DNA from: Tritrichomonas musculus
Taxonomy: Eukaryota; Parabasalia; Tritrichomonadida; Tritrichomonadidae
NCBI GenBank assembly: GCA_039105265.1
Contig: JAPFFF010000006.1
Coordinates: 2,542,001 to 2,606,000 of the forward strand
Direction: 5' to 3'
Length of the DNA stretch: 64,000 nucleotides
Made by a program: the position numbers and the translations under genes. Positions 49,910-58,865 of the stretch are shown piece after piece. The notes under the pieces were generated by a model. It was not told where the DNA came from, searched no databases, and worked only from the letters and a program-made list of their open reading frames with translations. Numbering within the stretch: position 1 is the stretch's first letter; the number at the start of each line of letters is the position of its first letter.

Positions 49910-52639
49910 TCAAAGAAGCGCTTGGAACCTCTGTTTGAGTCTTTCAGGTTGTTCAAAACCTTTAGATATTTCGTTTTTAATTTTAGGGTTTTGATCAAAG
50001 ATCTTTTTCAAAACTCTTTTCATTTCATTTCTTGTAGTTTCAGTTAATTCCAAGTCTCTCATTTTTTGAATGCTTAATGTAAGCACATCAGCCAAACAGC
50101 GAGCAACTATAGGTGCAATTCCTGCATTATTTCTATTCTTATTATCCATTATTGATACTAGATCTTTGGATGCTAATTCGCATCTTCCAATTTGAGCTGT
50201 AAAAGGATAATCAGCAAGAATGTCAATTAGTAAATCATCGTCAACTTGAGCTCCATATCCAGTTAATTCAAGAATGGCAGTTCCAACAGCAGCCCTCCAA
50301 CCGCCTTCATCTTCCATTCGATCCCAATAATATATCATTTGAGATGCTAATATGTCGATGTTGTAAACAGTTTGATCATTTCTAACGAGTTTCATTAAAC
50401 TGTCGAGAACTATCTCGTCAATGGTGGGAGTAGAACCGTCCATCGAACGAGCGAGTAATTTTGCGAGATTAGCTGATAATGGCTTAGGAACTATGTCGAA
50501 TTTATTGATTGCTTTGAGATATACTACAAACATTGAAATTGGTACTTCATGAATTCGTTGAATGAGAATTTCAATAATGATTGAAGCTCGATTTGGTGAA
50601 TAATTGCAGCATTTAACGAGGAAACTGAGGATTTGGGTATCTCTATCAACAAATAGTGCCGGGTTCTTTCTTCGGAATATTGGATGAGATCCATCAAGGA
50701 AAGAATCAAGTAATTTAACAACTTTGTCTGATTGTGCAACAGCCATTAAATGCTTGATTGCTCGAAGTAGGGAGTTCAAAGCAACCGGATCCGTAGCAAC
50801 TAGAGCTTCTTGGCAAAGAAGATCAAGTGATGGTGCAGAGTACTTGGTGTCAATCATGCTGTGTGCTATTTTAGCGCTGGCGCGAATTAAAGGTATATCA
50901 TCTGGATGTTTTGAAAATGTTGAAATGAAGTCAAAGCATCGTTGATAAAGCGATTCATCGTCATATCTAAGTGCAATAGTGACCATGGAAACAGCTGCTT
51001 CAGCTTTTATTTTTGATGTTTGACCATGATCAGCAATGTCAAATATTTGAGGGAAAAGTGGTGTTATTTTCTTTTTATCAACATTGTCATCCAATGATAC
51101 AAAAAGTGCGACAGATCGAAGAGCCTGGACAAGTCCTCTGGCATCTTTCTCTTTTATGATTTTAACAGAAAATGGAAGAAGATCTTCTACAACAGGTGTT
51201 AAGAGTTCTTCGCGTTCATTTGTATAAAACATAACATTGAAAAGATGGAGGCAATCGATTGCATACTTTTCATTATTTCTAATCAAAATATAAGAAAAAT
51301 CAAATATTTTATCAACAATTTCATCGGCAATTGCATCAACTTTCAGCATGCAGGTCAAAAGTTTGAAAAAGTTGGGTCTATTGGTCTCTGATACTTTGTC
51401 AAAGACGGAAAGAAGATTAATGCAATCATCTATTTGTGTATAAGCATCATTTTCAATGAGCGATTTCATAGCTGAAAATGCAGATGATGCAATTTGTTGA
51501 TTAGAATGAGTCAAATATTGAACTAATTTCTCAATTATTTTGTCATCTGGAATGAAATCTTGGTCTATATTATCGTTTGCCATATATTCTAAGGCTTTTA
51601 ATCCAATTAAAACGCGATTCACTTTTTTATCATCAATTATTTCTGTAAGAATTGATTGATCTTTATTAACCGCTGCGAATGGAGCATATACTGCTATATC
51701 ATTGTCTGTTTTTCCTGCTTTTAAGAAAGTTACTATTTCTTTCATGATTTGAGGTTGGATATCAGAAAGTGGTCCTTCGTAAATAGCTGAAACAACATCA
51801 ATTGGTGGATTTGTAACTTTTTTGAACTTTGTAAGTAAATCTTTAACATTCTGAAGCGAAAGATAGCAAATTAATTGAATTAGTGGTTTTGCAGCAGTAA
51901 TGTCTGATTTAATTGCAGAAATAGATGTTGTTATTATCTTTGGAGTGGCATCGATCAAAACTGGAACTTTTTCGAAAATTGTATCTAATGCTTGTGAAAG
52001 AATTCTAATACGTTCTGGATCTTTTGAATAAACATTGTAAATAGCATTCCATATGTTCTCATAAAATTCTGGTTTTTGTTGAAGAACTTTTTGGATGTTT
52101 AAATTCGAAAAGATAATTACTAATCCTGTCTGTACAGCAGTTTGAGCTGAATCAATTAGTTCTGACATAACTTGCATAATATCTAAAACTTTTTGGGTGA
52201 AAAATGCTGAATTGCATGTTGAACAGTAGCGGACAAATAAAAATCCAAGGAATTCAAATTTTGTACTTGACTTAAAGATAAGATCTACAAACTCAGGCCA
52301 TTTATATTCACTAAGTTGATAAATAGTAATGAATGCATCTGCAAATCTTCCCATTGCTTTTTGATTTATTTTATTGTGAGATGAAGTTATTAAATTTGTT
52401 CGAAGTGTATTTCTAGCGTCTCCTTTTAATTTTTCCCATGAATTTTGAACAATATTTGGAAATGCACAATAAATGCCAGTATCAAGAGGCGAATTGGCGT
52501 CATTTTTTAAAGATTGGAATAAAGATAGAACTTTGTCTGCTGGAACTGAAAATGCTGGTTCCGGAATTTGAGAAACATCTTTAATAGCTAATACTTGGCT
52601 TCCATAATCTTGAAGAGATTTCAAAAATGCGTCAGACAT
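49910..52639 (-). CDS. Importin-beta-like HEAT-repeat protein (IPO4/IPO5/Kap121 type)
   Basis: 909 residues of helical HEAT-type repeats. The N-terminal part shows the karyopherin pattern: W-E-K-L-K-G-D-A-R-N-T-L-R-T-N-L, a V/I-x-x-K-A-M-G stretch and K-W-P-E-F-V-D-L-I-F. Later repeats such as L-K-A-L-E-Y-M-A and A-E-A-A-V-S-M-V-T are typical. IPO4/IPO5 carry histones and ribosomal proteins into the nucleus with RanGTP. The protein is shorter than the usual about 1,080 residues, and individual repeats are divergent, so a scaffolding HEAT protein of another kind is possible. Confidence 0.65.
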   Translation of the reverse strand: MSDAFLKSLQDYGSQVLAIKDVSQIPEPAFSVPADKVLSLFQSLKNDANSPLDTGIYCAFPNIVQNSWEKLKGDARNTLRTNLITSSHNKINQKAMGRFADAFITIYQLSEYKWPEFVDLIFKSSTKFEFLGFLFVRYCSTCNSAFFTQKVLDIMQVMSELIDSAQTAVQTGLVIIFSNLNIQKVLQQKPEFYENIWNAIYNVYSKDPERIRILSQALDTIFEKVPVLIDATPKIITTSISAIKSDITAAKPLIQLICYLSLQNVKDLLTKFKKVTNPPIDVVSAIYEGPLSDIQPQIMKEIVTFLKAGKTDNDIAVYAPFAAVNKDQSILTEIIDDKKVNRVLIGLKALEYMANDNIDQDFIPDDKIIEKLVQYLTHSNQQIASSAFSAMKSLIENDAYTQIDDCINLLSVFDKVSETNRPNFFKLLTCMLKVDAIADEIVDKIFDFSYILIRNNEKYAIDCLHLFNVMFYTNEREELLTPVVEDLLPFSVKIIKEKDARGLVQALRSVALFVSLDDNVDKKKITPLFPQIFDIADHGQTSKIKAEAAVSMVTIALRYDDESLYQRCFDFISTFSKHPDDIPLIRASAKIAHSMIDTKYSAPSLDLLCQEALVATDPVALNSLLRAIKHLMAVAQSDKVVKLLDSFLDGSHPIFRRKNPALFVDRDTQILSFLVKCCNYSPNRASIIIEILIQRIHEVPISMFVVYLKAINKFDIVPKPLSANLAKLLARSMDGSTPTIDEIVLDSLMKLVRNDQTVYNIDILASQMIYYWDRMEDEGGWRAAVGTAILELTGYGAQVDDDLLIDILADYPFTAQIGRCELASKDLVSIMDNKNRNNAGIAPIVARCLADVLTLSIQKMRDLELTETTRNEMKRVLKKIFDQNPKIKNEISKGFEQPERLKQRFQALL

Positions 52640-52940
52640 TCTAAGCGACTATTCAATAAATGATTTTAAAACCGACACTTATTTCATTCAAAAAAATAAC
52701 GAATATTGATGGTTAACCAATCAAGTTTAACGTTTAAAATTTTCAATCAGCTTTAATGAATGTATCTGTTTCAAATAACTAATTTTTACTTTACTAATTC
52801 CAAAATATTTGATCTAGTAATTTAAATTTATCAAATTATCAGTCATTTATTGTCCAAACCGATATGTTTATTATATTCGTATTATTCGGATTTATATGTC
52901 ATTAACCAAACATCTATTCATTTACTTGTTAGAAAATATT

Positions 52941-53579
52941 TCAAAGATAACTTCTTGAATTTCGCTTTGACTTTTTAGAATTAGAACTATGTGATGATCT
53001 CCGTTGAACCGAAGAACTTCGAGCATTTTGATGACTATTTTCTAATGATTGATTACATGATCTTAATAAAATATTTGCTGCAGGTTCTGTATTCCAAAGA
53101 TCATCAACCCTTCTCATTTCCAAAGCGATATGCTCTGCACGATGTCTGAGTTCATTCCGTGCTGCTTCAAGAGCATCATATGTCATTTGGTCATTTTGGT
53201 AAGGGGTAAAGCAATCGTTAATTTTACCAATTGGCGCCAAATTTATTTTATAAGGTGATATTGCTGTTTTCTCTCGTAAAATACTTAGCGTTCGTGAAAA
53301 ATCTATTGGCTCAACACCAACTCCGCCTTTCCCCCAATAAGTTATATATTTATCATTTCCATAATAATAATTATTTTCAAATTCATTAAAACCAGTTTGA
53401 TGATTATTGTAAGGGCAAAATGGCTTGAAAACATCTGTCTTCGTATATGTATGTGTATCAAAATTAATACTTAGTGTTAATGAATTATTTTTTTTTCTTG
53501 AACTTGGAGAACTTTGATGATGTGACTGATACCATTCATCTCGAGATTTTTCAAGTCGGTTTATTTTCTGTCCACGCAT
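52941..53579 (-). CDS. Basic low-complexity protein, unknown
   Basis: 212 residues from an ATG at 53579. It has a middle part with N-N-Y-Y-Y-G-N-D-K-Y and Y-W-G-K-G-G-V-G-V-E-P, a helix (A-L-E-A-A-R-N-E-L-R-H-R-A-E) and a Ser/Arg/Lys-rich end (S-S-V-Q-R-R-S-S-H-S-S). No known domain recognised; its look (Y, P and G motifs plus a short helix) would suit a small flagellar or cytoskeletal protein, but this is a guess. It is head to head with MEMO1, 132 bp apart. Confidence 0.65.
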   Translation of the reverse strand: MRGQKINRLEKSRDEWYQSHHQSSPSSRKKNNSLTLSINFDTHTYTKTDVFKPFCPYNNHQTGFNEFENNYYYGNDKYITYWGKGGVGVEPIDFSRTLSILREKTAISPYKINLAPIGKINDCFTPYQNDQMTYDALEAARNELRHRAEHIALEMRRVDDLWNTEPAANILLRSCNQSLENSHQNARSSSVQRRSSHSSNSKKSKRNSRSYL

Positions 53580-53711
53580 TTTAATGTAAAATGAAATGAA
53601 ATTTTTGTCTAACTCAAAAAGTTCTTTGGATTTTAATTGTTAACTTTTTATGTGATCACAATTTTTTCACTTTTTATGTGAAAGAACAAAATTTAGAGAA
53701 ATTTCTCTAAA

Positions 53712-54626
53712 ATGAATTCAATTCTTTTATCTGCTGCAATTTTGCAAGCTGCTCATATGGGGGTTTGGTATCCAAAAGGAGCCCAGCTCAACTCGTTACT
53801 CCAATCTGCATATTCAGATTCATTAATAATAAATCCTGATGTTGATCGGGTTGTTCGTGGGATTATTGTTCCACATGCAGGATATACATTTTGTGTCCGA
53901 ACATCAATGAACGCTTTTCGTAATATTGATCCTAATCAATATGATCGAGTTATTGTATTAGGTCCTTCGCATCATATGGCAATTCGGTACTGTACAATCG
54001 CTGATGCAACATCTGCAGAAACACCATATGGAGAAATTCCTTTTGATATTGAAGGTGCTCAAGAGCTGTTAAATAACTACCCTAAATTATTCAAAAAATT
54101 AGATAGATCAACAGCATCAAATGAACATTCACTTGAAATGGAATTTCCTCTTTTGAAGTTTGTATGTAAGTCCAAACCATTTAAAATTATTCCAATAATG
54201 GTTGGATCACTTTCGTATCAAGCATGTAAAGATGTTGCTGAAGCTCTTTCTCAATACGTAGATGATTCTCGAACACTTTTTGTTATTTCTTCTGATTTTT
54301 GTCATTGGGGTTCTCGTTTTGGTTATCAATATTTGCCTCCAGATGAAGATGAAAATCTGCAAATATATCAAAGAATTAAAAAACTTGATAAGCAAGGCGC
54401 CGATATGATTGCAACAGGAGATCCTGAAACGTTTTTAGAATACATTGAAGAGACAGAAAATACGATTTGTGGAAGGATTCCGATTTTAGTAATTATGAAT
54501 CTTTTTAAGAATAAAGGAATGTCAGCAACTTTTCCTGCTTACTCTCAATCTGAAAGAATTACGTCAATGTATGACTCAAGTGTTTCATATTTTGCCGGTA
54601 TAATTACTATAAAAAAAGATGATTAA
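53712..54626 (+). CDS. MEMO1: MEMO1 family protein
   Basis: 304 residues; human MEMO1 has 297. Family blocks appear in order: W-Y-P-K-G at the start, I-V-P-H-A-G-Y-T-F, V-I-V-L-G-P-S-H-H, A-E-T-P-Y-G-E-I-P-F-D, S-S-D-F-C-H-W-G-S-R-F-G-Y, and E-N-T-I-C-G-R-I-P-I. The His of H-A-G-Y, one His of S-H-H, and the Cys of C-G-R are the copper/iron-binding residues of the family; all are present. MEMO1 is related to extradiol dioxygenases and takes part in metal handling and cytoskeletal signalling in animals. Its role in protists is unknown. The ATG gives the expected short N-terminus. Confidence 0.95.
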   Translation: MNSILLSAAILQAAHMGVWYPKGAQLNSLLQSAYSDSLIINPDVDRVVRGIIVPHAGYTFCVRTSMNAFRNIDPNQYDRVIVLGPSHHMAIRYCTIADATSAETPYGEIPFDIEGAQELLNNYPKLFKKLDRSTASNEHSLEMEFPLLKFVCKSKPFKIIPIMVGSLSYQACKDVAEALSQYVDDSRTLFVISSDFCHWGSRFGYQYLPPDEDENLQIYQRIKKLDKQGADMIATGDPETFLEYIEETENTICGRIPILVIMNLFKNKGMSATFPAYSQSERITSMYDSSVSYFAGIITIKKDD

Positions 54627-55112
54627 AGTGTTTCATATTTTGCTGCTGTTATTAGTATAAAAAAAAAAGATAATTTTAATGTTTTTATATTTTCTTGTTT
54701 TTATTAGTAAAACTGCATAAAGGCATGTATATTACTTTATCAATTATTTATTGTGGGAAATTTCAACATGATATAAAGACCTTCTTAGAAAGATTATTCA
54801 AAATGATTATTTTACTAAGAACATTTATTAAAAAAAAAAAAAAAATCTTGAAAAGTTGGATTTGTATCACTCAGAAATATAATCAAAATAGATTTTGATA
54901 TTAAAATTTTATTTTTATATATATTGAAGTTGTATTTTTCAAAATTTAAATTAGGTGTAATCAAAAGATTGAAATTGATTTTTGATATCCTGAATTCAAA
55001 CATGTATTAATAATTCATCAATAAAGCAAGTAGTAATATATAATTGTATAATTGTTTCAATTGAATATAGTTTTAAAAGTGGCCAATTATCATTTCAATT
55101 TTAGTAATTTTC
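54627..55112. other. Intergenic stretch
   Basis: It starts with a near copy of the last about 30 codons' sequence of MEMO1 (T-A-A-A-G-T-G-T-T-T-C-A-T-A-T-T-T-T-G-C repeated at 54625-54660), so the gene end was duplicated in tandem. Nothing else seen. Confidence 0.4.
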
Positions 55113-56603
55113 ATGGATTTATATAAAAGCGGCGATCCTGAAGTATGTTCTTACGAACAAAAAGAAGAAATATATAAAAATACTACTGAAGAACAAGATT
55201 ATTATGATGTGCATAAAGAGCAGAAAGCTATTGAAAAATTGTGCCTTGCTCAAGAAATCCCAGAATCTTTAGATTATCTTGCCTATTTATCATCAAATCC
55301 TGATTTTAGATTTATCCACGAGCCTAATTCACAAATTATTACGGTTATAATTGATCAAATGAGAAATTTTCCATTGAATCCAAATATAATAATTTCTTGC
55401 CTACAGTTTATTGGAAATATTTGGAATGATTATGGAGATTCGCTGGAAATATTTTTGGATGAAGAATTGCTCGAATTAACAATTAATTTAAGTATTCAAA
55501 AAAATTCTCCAGAAATTGCATTTTATGGTGTTAGAGCGCTTAATAATTTGATATCAGCAACGACTCAGAAAGGTGATGAGCATTTCAGGGTTGAAAAATT
55601 AGATAAGCTTTTCTTTCATCCAAATTCTCAGAATGATACTGTTGATTCTACTAACTTGGAACAAATTATTTTATTATTAGATACTGGTTCCGATTTTTAT
55701 TTCGATGTTCTCGGATTAATTTACAACATTACTCGTACATATAAAAAGCCAATATGCAAAACAATTATGGCCAACCCAACATTCCTCTCAAAAATAGATA
55801 ATTCGCTTACACAAAATTATATCATTCGAATTATATGCAATCTTGCGCAGGATGATGATAGTTTTAGTTTTATTTTTTCACCCAATGGTTACAGTTTTGC
55901 CAAACAATTTGTTGGTTATATAATTAAAATAGAAGATATGGATACTATTTTAGAGATGTATTCTGTCTTGGCTCTATTTGCAAAGAATAGCATATCCGAA
56001 TATATTGATTATCCTCTTTTTTGGAAAGCTTTAGCAAACCATTTAAAGTTAATGTCTCAAATTGATATAACAAATATTTTGAATTTCATTGAATCGGTTA
56101 ATTACATTTGCCCTGAATTACTTGAAAAAAACAATTTTTGGCCAATGCTCTTCGATATTTCAGATGAATTTGCAACGAAAAGTAAAGAACGATTTGCAAA
56201 TATATTATGCTTCTATTTTAAAAATAGAAATGCTTGTAATTTTAGAGATATAAATGTACCACCGCTCAGTTATGCAGTCAACAAAGGATTCGAATTTCTA
56301 GCAGATATTTTAGAATTTTCTTTTAAAAATACATTGCTATTTGTTAATATTATAAATTGTCTCACCGAACTCTTTTTCGTGAATCGTGAGGTTTTCGGGG
56401 AAATTATAGTTAAATCTGATTTGATCGAAAAATTAAAAAATGTAGCATTTGAAAACAATCCAGATTATCACAAAAAGGTTGTTCATCATACTTCAGTACC
56501 AGGTGATCTTGCATTTTTGGAAGGTATCGAAGATGATGATGATATTAACTCATTAATATATTATTTCATTGAAAATGTTCAAGCTTTTTCTGATTTACGA
56601 TAA
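55113..56603 (+). CDS. Armadillo/HEAT-like helical protein, unknown
   Basis: 496 residues, nearly all helix, with repeat-like patterns such as I-I-S-C-L-Q-F-I-G-N-I-W-N, I-A-F-Y-G-V-R-A-L-N-N-L-I and Y-I-I-R-I-I-C-N-L-A-Q-D. The spacing of about 40 residues suits armadillo-type repeats. The end is acidic (G-I-E-D-D-D-D-I-N-S-L). No specific family recognised; such proteins are common as protein-binding scaffolds in trichomonads. A TCAATTTTAG initiator-like sequence lies about 15 bases before the ATG. Confidence 0.7.
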   Translation: MDLYKSGDPEVCSYEQKEEIYKNTTEEQDYYDVHKEQKAIEKLCLAQEIPESLDYLAYLSSNPDFRFIHEPNSQIITVIIDQMRNFPLNPNIIISCLQFIGNIWNDYGDSLEIFLDEELLELTINLSIQKNSPEIAFYGVRALNNLISATTQKGDEHFRVEKLDKLFFHPNSQNDTVDSTNLEQIILLLDTGSDFYFDVLGLIYNITRTYKKPICKTIMANPTFLSKIDNSLTQNYIIRIICNLAQDDDSFSFIFSPNGYSFAKQFVGYIIKIEDMDTILEMYSVLALFAKNSISEYIDYPLFWKALANHLKLMSQIDITNILNFIESVNYICPELLEKNNFWPMLFDISDEFATKSKERFANILCFYFKNRNACNFRDINVPPLSYAVNKGFEFLADILEFSFKNTLLFVNIINCLTELFFVNREVFGEIIVKSDLIEKLKNVAFENNPDYHKKVVHHTSVPGDLAFLEGIEDDDDINSLIYYFIENVQAFSDLR

Positions 56604-56777
56604 AAAAAAAAAGTAAAATGTATGTTTTATAAATAATGTATTGCAATGAATTTTTTATTTTTTTATTACAACGATAGGTAAATTTTTGGTCAAATCTCAT
56701 TCTTATTTAGCCTATTATGTATGTCAATTTACACCTATAAAAGAAAGCTAAAATTTTTTATCAAAGGTTGTTTTTAA

Positions 56778-58556
56778 ATGTCCAATAGTTTTAACATTTT
56801 TCCATTTGCAAATGCATGTTTCCAATTTGTTCAAAAAGTATATTCTCATCCTCTGTCTTTTTTTTTTAGGAAACCATATAAGCCAAATAAAGATGAAAAC
56901 TATTTTGATATCGTTAAAAATCCAATGGATTTAACTACTATCAAAAAAAAATTGTTGAATGGTGATTATATATCTCTCAAACAGTGGGAAGCTGAGGTCC
57001 GACTAGTATTCACAAACTCTATATTGTATAACGGTGAAACTCACCTACTTGGTGGAATATCTACATACTTTCTAAATAAGCTTGATAAATTTATGGATGA
57101 AATAGAAAATTCGAACGGTAGGAATTATGAAGTAAGAACAAGAATCTTATACGGGGAAGTTCTAAAACTGCTAAGAGAAATGCCTATTCAATATAGAATT
57201 GAAACAGTAGATGATAATCAGGATATTAATTGCCAAGAAATAAGCGAAGAAAATCTTAACCAAAACAATATCGAAAACCAGGAAATTTTTAGCCAAAATA
57301 ACGCCCAAACTGAAGAAATTGTTAATCAAAGCAATCCACAAAATGAAGAAATTGTTAACCAAAATGATATTCAAAATGAGCAAATTGTTAGTCAAAATGA
57401 GGTAATTGATAATCAAAATAGCATTCAAAATGGAGTAATTGTTAGTCAAAATAATATTCAAAATGAAGAAGCTTTAAATCAAAATGTATACCAGAAGCAA
57501 GCAGATGAAAATATTAATCAAAATGTGAGTCAGCAGCAAGCAGAAGAAAACATTACTCAAAATACTGAACAGTTGTTGGTTGAACATAATCCTATTCAAA
57601 ACAGTCTGAACCAGAGTGAAGAAGTTTCTAATCAAAATATTGATCAAAATATAAACAAAGAAAGTACAAATGATATAAACAACGAAGAGCAAATAGAAGA
57701 AGTTTACAGTATTCAAGAAGAATTTCCATTTGCCTCTTTTAATCCTAAGGAATATGGCGATTTTGATCATAATAGATTAAGACAAATACAAAGTAATCTT
57801 AATAATCTAGTAAGTAATGGAAGATCAAACGAAATCATTTACCTCATTCACAAATCTGACGAGAATTTTTTCAAATCCTACAATTTGAAAGAAATTGATG
57901 TTGCTTCAATGAAACGACGAACTCTTATCGAGATTGAAGAATATGTGCGTAATGTGAATAATGCTCCAAACACTCCAATTGATCAGTATCTTACTGTGAA
58001 ATCAGCAGATCCTATTGTTACCCCTTCAAATCACAATAATGATAATTCCAACTCGATTAATGTCAAGAGTAGTAGTTATGATAGCAGTAATGTTGTTAAT
58101 AGCATAAGTGTTGTTCCTACCAATAACTATATTAGCATTAATACTGTTGACAATAATGTTAAATATTCTAATGGCAACATTCAAAGTAATAGTGAGATCA
58201 TTAATAATGACAATAACGTTTCTATTGCTGCTAACAATGGTGTAATTGAGAATAAAATTGATAATACTTCCAACGTTAATATAACTGAGAGTGTTGACGT
58301 TAATTCTAATAACGTACAATTAGTTAGCCCTCCTAATAATGAAGCAATTAATAATGAAACAACGATCAATGGTGCAATAAATAGCGTAGCACAAAGTAAT
58401 GATATAGTAATCAACGCACCAAGTAATAATCTAATTAATATCCCAACACCAAGCAATGATGTAGCTAATAATGAAACTCCTAATAATGATACTATTAACA
58501 ACAATACTGAAAATGATGGTATTGATAATGCAATTGAAAATCCTAAGCAAGAATAG
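56778..58556 (+). CDS. Bromodomain plus NET-domain protein (BET/GTE type)
   Basis: 592 residues. Residues 5-110 are a bromodomain: C-F-Q-F-V-Q-K-V-Y-S-H-P, Y-F-D-I-V-K-N-P-M-D-L-T-T-I, then F-T-N-S-I-L-Y-N-G with N85 as the acetyl-lysine-binding Asn. Residues about 150-310 hold degenerate N-Q-N repeats (I-V-N-Q-N/S-Q-N). Residues about 322-398 match the NET domain: L-K-E-I-D-V-A-S-M-K-R-R-T-L-I-E-I-E-E-Y-V, compare E-I-D-F-E-T-L-K-P-S-T-L-R-E-L-E-x-Y-V of BRD4. The rest is Asn-rich. One bromodomain plus NET is the layout of plant GTE proteins; animal BETs have two. Such proteins read acetylated histones and recruit transcription factors. Confidence 0.85.
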   Translation: MSNSFNIFPFANACFQFVQKVYSHPLSFFFRKPYKPNKDENYFDIVKNPMDLTTIKKKLLNGDYISLKQWEAEVRLVFTNSILYNGETHLLGGISTYFLNKLDKFMDEIENSNGRNYEVRTRILYGEVLKLLREMPIQYRIETVDDNQDINCQEISEENLNQNNIENQEIFSQNNAQTEEIVNQSNPQNEEIVNQNDIQNEQIVSQNEVIDNQNSIQNGVIVSQNNIQNEEALNQNVYQKQADENINQNVSQQQAEENITQNTEQLLVEHNPIQNSLNQSEEVSNQNIDQNINKESTNDINNEEQIEEVYSIQEEFPFASFNPKEYGDFDHNRLRQIQSNLNNLVSNGRSNEIIYLIHKSDENFFKSYNLKEIDVASMKRRTLIEIEEYVRNVNNAPNTPIDQYLTVKSADPIVTPSNHNNDNSNSINVKSSSYDSSNVVNSISVVPTNNYISINTVDNNVKYSNGNIQSNSEIINNDNNVSIAANNGVIENKIDNTSNVNITESVDVNSNNVQLVSPPNNEAINNETTINGAINSVAQSNDIVINAPSNNLINIPTPSNDVANNETPNNDTINNNTENDGIDNAIENPKQE

Positions 58557-58865
58557 GAAAATCCAAATTAGTTTTATGCAGATTTATTCGATTATGTATA
58601 TTCTTTTTTATGTTTAAATATTAATAATAATGCTTATGTTTTGTAATGTAATAATAAATATGTGTATTTTATTATTATTTGTATCTATTTAACTTTATTT
58701 GAATGTGTAAAGCCATTTAATTGGTTAATTAATGACACCAGGTGTTATTTCTATGTTTTTTAAAGGAGAAGTGTGATTCAATCAATGATTTAGAACGATC
58801 GTTTTTATATTCAATTTTTAAGTATTCAAAATTTAATTTTAAAAATTTTTCTAGCGTTTTTGCAA

